DNA of 64,000 nucleotides from Siphonodentalium dalli (Eukaryota > Mollusca > Scaphopoda > Gadilida > Siphonodentaliidae), in NCBI GenBank assembly GCA_032622095.1, contig CP136067.1, positions 128,047,990 through 128,111,989 on the forward strand, read 5' to 3'. Shown here one piece after another: positions 57,157 to 64,000 of the stretch. Positions within the stretch are counted from its first letter, which is position 1. Every line of letters begins with the position of its first letter. The notes under the pieces are model-generated. The model did not search any database, was not told the DNA's origin, and was given only the letters and a program-made list of their open reading frames with translations. The translations under genes were made by a program, and so were the position numbers.

Positions 57157-58806
57157 TTGGTCGGGATGGAGGAAGATTGGTTTCAATGCAGCTTTGTGCA
57201 AGGGCCCAGAAGTGACCTTCCGGGAAGGTCAGAACAGAGATTGATGACAGAACCAAAGCAGTCACTTTCAGGGGGTGACCAGGACCAGGAGAGGCATGGT
57301 GCTTCCACATCTTTTCTCAGAAGACAAAGGTCGTCTCATAACATAGACGAGGGGCAGGAATACTCACCACCAAGACCACTTTGTCACAAAGAGACTCCAT
57401 TTAAATCAGGTCTTCCAGGAAGACCAATAAGGGGGAAGTCTGCGAATAAGCTGATCACCCCAAGTCAGGAATTGAGGCAGAGTTCCAGTGGTGACCTCAT
57501 GTTCCAACATAATAGTTTGCAATCCAATGAGGGCGATCTAGGAGATACATGCTTCAAGGAGTTCATCGGGCCATGTAGAACCCCAATAAAAACTCTGGCA
57601 TATTTAGAACGGAGACATAGACAGCTACTTGGCAATGACATTCCAATGCCCACATGTGACATCCTAAATCAATTGGTGGGAGTCAAATGTGTAGATTTAG
57701 AGGAGAGCACAACCGAGGGCCACAGTGGATCCATGACAGATGGAACATTGAGTCCTACCTTCGTTGAACAGAATCTATTTGACAGTAACCAGTCAGGCCA
57801 CACAGGAACTAGCTCGAATGAGAATCAAAGACAGATTGCTGGTAGTTCCGAAAGTACCTGTATCTCTCCATCCGGTGAAAACTCACAATTGAAGCAGAGC
57901 TCCAGTGGTGACCTTATCGTCCAACATATCAGCTCGCCATCCAGTGAGGGCGATATAGGGGATACATGCTTCAAGGAGTCCATCGGTCCGTGTAGAACCC
58001 CAATAAAAACTCTGGCATATTTAGAACGGAGACATATACAGCTACTTGGCAATGACATTTCGATGCCCACATGTGACATCATAACCCAATTGGTGAGAGG
58101 CAACATCCTAGATTCAGAGCAGAGCACAACCGAGGGTTACGGTGGATCCATCACAGATGGAACCATGAGTCCTACCTTCGTTGAACAGAATTTATTTGAC
58201 AGTAACCAGTCATGGCACACAGAAACTAGCTCGGATGAGAAACGAGGAGAGATTACTGGTAGTTCATAAAGTACCTGTATCTCTCCATCTGGTAAAAACT
58301 CACGAGAATTATACACATGGGACGAGATTCTGTGTCTCCCAGTGGACCAAGTGGAACACTTGGCTAAGCTAGGACACCCCAGTGATACAGAAACTTCCAA
58401 AGATGAAATGACCATAAATGACCTTGGTGAAAATTCCATAATTCGATACAGCACGGGAATAATAGTCAAAGAAACTGAATCTGACGAAACTGAAAGGAAC
58501 GACAGTACTCCTGCCACATTCAGCATCTCCTCTGAATACTTGTTCAGCCGACATTGCACACCGGCCTCATTAACAATCGTTGCTTCATCTAACACCAGTG
58601 GGATAGAAGAACACTGCAGTGAATACATGAGAACTAGCACCCCCATAGATAGTTCTGTATCTTTTCCAGTGGAGGAGCAGGACCAAGGATTGACCATGAA
58701 AGCAAATGTGAACCCCGATAAGCTGTCCTCAGAAAGATGCAAATCACATACTAGTAGGGGACAATCTAGCAAATGGCCCTGGTATCCTGGAGGAGTTCTA
58801 CCATAA
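57157..58806 (+). CDS. modular serine-rich ORF with 139-residue tandem module, one in-frame stop
   Basis: From ATG at 57157 the frame runs 370 codons to TAA (58267-58269), then continues open for another 179 codons to 58806. At the stop, the second module copy has TAA where the first has GAA. The modules start at 57478 and 57895 (417 bp, 139 codons apart). Each contains 'QSSSGDL', 'GDTCFKE', 'GPCRTPIKTLAYLERRH' and 'LSPTFVEQNLFDSNQS'-like segments; the central 'RTPIKTLAYLERRH' part is almost unchanged. It is rich in S, T, E and D, with no membrane segment. The downstream part after the stop has 'WDEILCLPVDQVEHLAKLG'. I recognise no family. It lies 6 bp after the upstream ORF's stop and ahead of untranslated repeats. 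Stop readthrough or decay are both possible. Confidence 0.65.
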
Positions 58807-59741
58807 GCGATACTATAATTTCCTTCACAGACGGGAAGTGCTACTATGGTACCAGTACAACAGTAAATGGCTTTCAAGGAAGGCAGTATAATGGTTAGCA
58901 CAGTCAAAGTGCCCAGTTAATAGCACATACTGGTCAGCAGTGACTCTAATTTCCTTCAATGAATCGGTCAAAAATTGGTGGAAGTCAATATCGCATTCCA
59001 CGATACCATCAGTGATGGTATAATTCCCTCCATCGAATGGAAGTGCTACAATGATACGACCGTAAATTTAATGGCATGCACAGCCATGGCATTCCATGGC
59101 CTACGAAGGTGTCGTAGTAGCGTACTGGCACAGCCAGCCTGCCCAGTTAATAACACGTACCATTAGTGATGGCATAAAATTAATGGCACGCTCAGCCATT
59201 GCCTTCTGGGAATGTGTCGTAGTAGCGTACTGGCACAATGGCAGTATGACAGTAAACAGCAGACATATTCTTCCAGGAAGGCAATACGGTCCAACCAGTG
59301 GGTCCAGTCAACATATATCATCAGTGATGGTATAAGGTATAATTCGGTCCAAACACAAACTTGAAACAGACAAGCACTGTCTGATGACTTGGCCTGGAAA
59401 CATTCATGGACTGAAATGTACTACATTGTATGGGGGCATCCCTATAAGGATGTGGCTACCAGCATCCTGCTTATTGTCATAGAAGAAATGAGCCTTTGGC
59501 ACTGATAGCAGGTCCCGTCATCGAAGGGATACACAGTAATGGGCGCAGCCGCACTTGATAAAAACACAGAAAAGGGAGACGAGAACCAATAGAGGATGGC
59601 CTTCTAAAGAATACCTTGATGGATCCTCCAGTAAACGAAGTGATATTCCTGAAGATGGCCTTCTAGAAAATACCTTGATCTATCATACAGGGAACACCCC
59701 TCATTTATTTTGGATGCTTGGATTCCACCGTGGAAGGAAAC
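58807..59741 (+). repeat. 3' untranslated interior with short tandem repeats
   Basis: Repeated 'gtcgtagtagcgtactggca' (59109 and 59216), 'gggaagtgctactatgg' versus 'tggaagtgctacaatga', and a ~55-bp 'gatggccttctaaagaatac' pair (59597 and 59656). No coding signal. Ends at the purine tract. Confidence 0.7.
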
Positions 59742-59763
59742 AGAAAGAGAAAGTGGGGAGGAG
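59742..59763 (+). other. polypurine tract
   Basis: 'agaaagagaaagtggggagg' plus AG, 22 bases with a single T (59754), ending directly at the TG of the 3' LTR. This is the plus-strand primer position expected of LTR retrotransposons. Confidence 0.88.
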
Positions 59764-59967
59764 TGTAGTAGATTTTGGGGAATTCCTGACATAGCGCGCA
59801 TGCGCGGGAAAAGAGAGAGAGAAATACCACGCCGATCCACGATCACACCAATGACCTGCTTGTACGATTATACATGTGCATCAGCCGGCCAGTGATATCA
59901 ACCGACGTGTCATCTCCACGACGATCTGCGGGGACGTATGCACCTTATAGGGTGTAAGTTTACTTCA
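59764..59967 (+). repeat. 3' LTR
   Basis: 204 bp, TG...CA, colinear with 54857-55053. CTAT follows at 59968-59971, matching the bases before the 5' LTR. Confidence 0.92.
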
Positions 59968-59971
59968 CTAT

Positions 59972-61083
59972 CCTACATCAGCAGTTAATGTTCTCTATTG
60001 ATACAATCCGGAATAGATCGAGAGCACTGAATATCAATAAGGATCAGGGGCAATCCCCCAAGATCACTGGTCTTAATTTAATATTGCCCTGTTTCTGCCA
60101 TGGCCAGCTCTATATGGCCGGGATATTAGTCTGTTCAACTTACTCGTCAAACTGGCGGGCGTGGAGATATTGCATTCTATGTTTCGTAAGAAATAAAAGC
60201 GCTTTGTCAAAAAAATTCAAGCGGTTGGGGAGTTAGCCATATTTGTGGAGTTTCAGGGCGAATTATTCAAGTTGAACGGTAAATCAATAGCGTTTGTGTT
60301 TTGATACTTACCTCCAATAAATTGTGGCTAGTTACTGGGAATCAAGAGATCTAGATGAACATATATTTGGTAAATATAGTATATTTTTTCACTAGATTAT
60401 GCACGGGAATGATAAGTTTAATCCTCTATGATTAAGAAGGCAAAAATATTCTCAAACAAGATGTGTATGGTACGTCCCAGTTTGATATCCCCTGCTTTTC
60501 TGATGGCATTTTAACTGGATTAGATTTAAAACAAATGTGATAGTTGATGAGAAATCGGTTTTCTTAAAAGTGCACATATATAGGCCTATTGTCCCTATAA
60601 ATACAAGTTTGGTGTATTTATTCTCGGTAACCATGCATGCCATGGGTAAAGCTTTATAACAGTACTACGATTCCAGGCGATCGGCTTCCACACTCTTGTA
60701 AGAGAACCAATTTTCATTCAAGATTCGCCATTCCCGGCCGGTGATTCGTTATTTTTTTTATATTTGACTCAGAATCATGACATTATATTTGAAGACGTGT
60801 AATATCTGACGAGACGAAATATAGCTATTATTCAGCAAGGAAGATTTCTCTAAATGAAAGTGTCAATCAGACCCTCAGAATTGATTTATTCTATGCATAT
60901 ATGTCAACTGTTAAAATATTAATACAACTAATCGGCAGATGACTACCCAATGAATTTCAGGAGAGCGAGATAGATTTTCCATGCTGACAAATTTGCGTGA
61001 ATTCAATTTCCAAATTCTTAGTTACAAAATTATTATGTTTATGTCTGATAGTGAATGCTATATCAGTCAGATAACTTAAAACA
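59972..61083. other. unassigned, no gene seen
   Basis: AT-rich flank between the LTR element and duplicon copy 2. No recognised repeat partner in the window and no convincing frame. Confidence 0.45.
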
Positions 61084-61975
61084 TATCAACCGTCTCTGAA
61101 CATGTAATGAAGAAAGCCAAATGCAACTCTTTATTCATGACGATAAACGCATTGGCTGTAACAATATACAAGTTCTATTAAATAATCAAACATAGTACAA
61201 TTAGACATCTCAATTATAAGCCTCGGGAAGAACATTGGAAGAATTCACGATATCTATATTATATGACTCTAAACGATATGACCATAACAATAGACTCAGA
61301 ACATATAGATTGTTTAACAATTATTATGTATCAGAGACTTACTTAACATACACAGCACCTTTAAGTTAAGGATGTGATTAATTTTACAAACCTCTTGTGA
61401 TCACAAACGCGCTATTGAAAAAGGTAGACATCAGCCTATAATTAAGGAAGGGAAGAGACTGTCTGAAATGCAGGATCGGTTCTGATAAAGAAAATGACTA
61501 TCATTTCATTATAGAATGGCCACACTATTGCGAGCTCAGAAATGAACTCTCCCAAATTGTTGGTAGATATCACAGTAATTTTACAAGTATGTCAAACGAT
61601 CATAAATTTAATGTTATACTGACAAATGATAAACCTGAAATAAGCAGCAAGATCAGCAACGTGGTCCGGCGCTTCTTTGATAATCGTTCTGAATGTATAT
61701 TATGCTTGCCTTCACACAAGACAAATTGTTATACAATACATGAGGCCAGACATGCCATGTTCACGTGTAATTGTTAATTAATTATTGTTTTATTATGCAC
61801 TGCCTTTATTGGTGTTTATGCAAATAACTCGTGTCGCATCGTTACAATTCATTCTGGCTTAATCAAGACAATTTTCAAAAGAATATGGACAGTTCAGTTT
61901 CTCAGAATAATACAGAATAAATTGTAACTACACAAGTCTCAAATAAATAAATGAGTGATTTCTTCACATCGTGTG
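61084..61975 (+). pseudogene. LINE relic, copy B (duplicon copy 2)
   Basis: Matches 30413-31290, the C-terminal part and 3' end of the LINE, with many small differences. The frame at 61589-61777 ('PEISSKISNVVRRFFDNRSE') is the LINE C-terminal tail. The 5' half of the LINE is absent, and the match continues past the LINE 3' end, so this copy arose by duplication of the surrounding DNA. Confidence 0.85.
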
Positions 61976-62105
61976 TATAGGTGCTGGCAGCGGTAAGTCC
62001 TGTGGACCTGGGGACTGAGCTATGCATGGGACATTATTGGTTATGATTTATATGCCAGGATAGTTTTTACTCTCCATAGTAGCTGTTTATTTTTCCCACC
62101 AAAAT

Positions 62106-63716
62106 CAGGGGGGTAGTACAAAATTTGCAGGAAGGTAAGCCGTTTTTTTTGCATTTGGCATTTTCGGGGACCCACCACCACTAAACCTGGCAACAACAAA
62201 AAATGTACTCCAAATTTTTTGACACCCACCCCCCCCCCCCAAATTTCACTAAATTTGGTCTAAAACTGCATAAAACTCTACTGATGTCACTTATATGACT
62301 GGGGATTATCTCAATAGTTCCAAGAACGGTTAATAATATTTTATAAATTGCTGATCATCTGCAAACCTAGGCCATTGTGCAGGATATACACAATTTCATA
62401 ATTTCTAACTATTTCCTGATTAGTCTGTCGACCAGCCCATTATCTAACATTTTCCATACCACTTGTGTTAGTCTACTAGAGCAACTTACTTCTATTATAC
62501 TAAACTAGCTGAAACAGGCTCCCTTCTGGAGCCTATATTCAGCGTCGTAGATACCGTCCTGTGGCCCCCTTTGTGGGACTTCGCGCACATTTTGATCTTA
62601 GACAGAGCTTTTATTGAGTGGGGGCTCTTTGTGCGCTTCAAGCACATTTTTATCATTGAAACATTTTGATTTATATATATTGTATTATTTATTTATTTTT
62701 AGATTTAATTCCTTGGCTCAATTTAACATAACCAATTTTTTTTTTAATTAAATATTTTGAAAAACTAACCATTATAACATCTGCCAGTGTAATCCAAGTC
62801 ACCAAACCAAATTTGGTTGAACTCCGTCCAGGGGTCTGAGAGAAAACTCAGGACAGATCTACTCGTTTATATATAGATGGCAAGCAGTCACAGCACTATA
62901 CCAGACTTGGATACTTCAGATCTTGTGAGAGATCATCTGAGTTGATAGACATGCAAATAATTCAGTGATTGGCTTGATGCCCTGATGAGATATTTTCTAC
63001 CCACTGATAGTCACATTAATGTTTGAGACAGTTGCTCGCTCTTTTTCCATGCACACAATAATCTAGGCATTAGTTACATAGGACAAGTTTATTTATATAT
63101 GCAAACTTAGGTCATTGTACAGGATACACACAATTCCATAATTTCTAACCATTTCCCGATTAGTCTGTCAAACAGCCCATTATCTAGCTTCTAGCATTAG
63201 GCCTTAACACTTTTGTTAGTCTACTGGTGCAACTTCTGTTATAATAAATGATATTTTAGGTGTTGTGAGAGTAACATATCATATGAGTTGATAGACATGC
63301 AAATAATTCACTGATTGGCTTGATGCACATATGATCAGTGTGATGACAGTTACATTCTAGCCATTGATAATCACATTATTGTTTGAGACAGCTGTTCGCT
63401 CTTTTTCCTTTCACACAATGATCTAGGCTTTATTTACATCAAGAACGTTTATTTATTTCAGTATTACATTTCTCTAAGCTGCTTTCCGAAGGGTGTCGGG
63501 AAGGATTTTTTTCACCACACCGTCCCATATCCAACATGCCATAGCTTAATATCATCTCCACTAAGGCCCATATGAGGACCCAGTAACATAAATATTGTGT
63601 TTTTGCTGTTATAAATTTAAACTGTAAAAATGTCAAATTAGGGCACAAAAGGTCTTTAGTAAAAAATTAGCATGAGGATGTAAAAACGTGTTTTTGTCCC
63701 TCGGGCAACCCCCCTG
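62106..63716. mobile_element. 1611-bp CAGGGGGGT-ended element in duplicon copy 2
   Basis: It interrupts the duplicon: flanks 'ccaaaat' occur on both sides (62099-62105 and 63717-63723), while copy 1 continues unbroken near 31440-31465. The ends CAGGGGGGT and its inverse are short terminal repeats. Inside, two ~200-300 bp segments are each present twice ('cctgattagtctgtcgacca' near 62415 and 'cccgattagtctgtcaaaca' near 63156; 'gagttgatagacatgcaaat' near 62939 and 63285). No transposase seen. hAT-like ends, but the duplication reads as 7 rather than 8 bp. Confidence 0.75.
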
Positions 63717-64000
63717 CCAAAATGGTAATCTGTGCCTCAGGACGCAACCTCGAAAACTTGGAATCTATATGCACGGACCTCGGCTGAAACATATCGCCCG
63801 ATCCGAATCTTACTTCACCTTACATGGCACCATATCGGACAGAAACCTTCATCTATAACATAGATACATTAACAGATAACCCATGCAAGATCGTATACGC
63901 ACGGTCGTTTAGGGATAACAAAATTGTCGTCATAATATACCCGGTAACACTTGAAACGACCAGGAATTGTAGAAACATGATATTTATATATCCAATAAGA
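63717..64000 (+). repeat. duplicon copy 2, distal part
   Basis: Continues the match to 31465-32046 ('ctgtgcctcaggacgcaacc', 'gacagaaaccttcatctata', 'cggtcgtttagggataacaa') and runs off the window end. At 63869-63872 it has one TTAA where copy 1 carries the MITE. Confidence 0.9.

Larger units (their letters stand above)
54857..59967 (+). mobile_element. complete non-autonomous LTR retrotransposon with unusual ORFs
   Basis: A 5111-bp element bounded by LTRs that start TGTAGTAGATTTTGGGG and end TTACTTCA, with CTAT on both sides (54853-54856 and 59968-59971). A TGG-starting primer site follows the 5' LTR by one base, and a purine tract precedes the 3' LTR. The two LTRs differ by several substitutions and small indels, so insertion is not recent. 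The interior has no reverse transcriptase, RNase H, integrase or protease. It encodes a helix-hairpin-helix ORF and a modular ORF. LTR, primer site, purine tract and 4-bp duplication fit a Gypsy-class element mobilised by a partner's enzymes (inference). Confidence 0.92.

Noticed and set aside
58137..58907. 256-codon minus-strand frame within the LTR element
   Set aside because: It is antisense to the modular ORF, whose codon-scale duplication shows that the plus strand is the coding one.

Overview
The window reads as a repeat-saturated piece of a eukaryotic, most likely marine invertebrate genome. A lophotrochozoan, probably a bivalve or other mollusc, is my best guess. The guess rests on four things: a GT11 alpha-1,2-fucosyltransferase-like gene, CR1/L2-like LINE and Gypsy relics, many non-autonomous DNA elements, and repeats built from ~140-165 bp tandem cores plus GACA/GACG-rich stretches and hairpins, which resemble the bivalve 'pearl'/HINE (Helentron-related) elements. 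There are no bacterial-style operons, rRNA, functional tRNA or CRISPR arrays. Only one host gene is recognisable by family (the fucosyltransferase, minus strand, 33.2-34.1 kb). A second, unidentified host ORF (236 codons, minus strand, 50.7-53.9 kb) is split by a transposon.

Layout. 0-5 kb: relics of hAT-like repeats, small palindromes, a tRNA-derived SINE and a TA-flanked TIR element. 4.7-7.8 kb: a ~380 bp satellite array with a foreign CAGGG-type element near its left end. 7.9-12.7 kb: tandem-core elements, with a hAT element carrying a perfect 8-bp target duplication. 13.8-18.0 kb: five tandem ~0.73-0.89 kb units. 18-24.3 kb: more tandem-core families and a foldback element built from GCGCTGAAGCGC palindromes. 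24.3-29.7 kb: poly-C repeats, ~100-bp repeats, a purine-rich minisatellite, AT-rich DNA and a MITE with a 10-bp duplication. 29.7-32.05 kb: a LINE relic and its downstream flank, duplicated at 61.1-64.0 kb. 32.6-34.1 kb: the GT11 gene and the relic of a second one. 34.1-47.5 kb: repeats and unassigned DNA. 47.6-49.9 kb: a decayed Gypsy pol interrupted by a MITE. 50.7-53.9 kb: the split host ORF with an exactly 2500-bp TIR element inside it. 54.86-59.97 kb: a structurally complete non-autonomous LTR element. 61.1-64 kb: the second duplicon copy.

The most unusual object is the LTR element at 54857-59967. It has ~200-bp TG...CA LTRs, a CTAT target duplication, a primer-binding-site-like TGG start and a purine tract. 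In place of reverse transcriptase or integrase it encodes a helix-hairpin-helix protein and a serine-rich protein with a 139-residue tandem module. Other good leads are the split ORF whose frame rejoins across the transposon, and two transposon insertions that can be read as filled versus empty sites between the two duplicon copies. All calls are by eye from sequence; family names for repeats are inferences unless a structural hallmark is stated.
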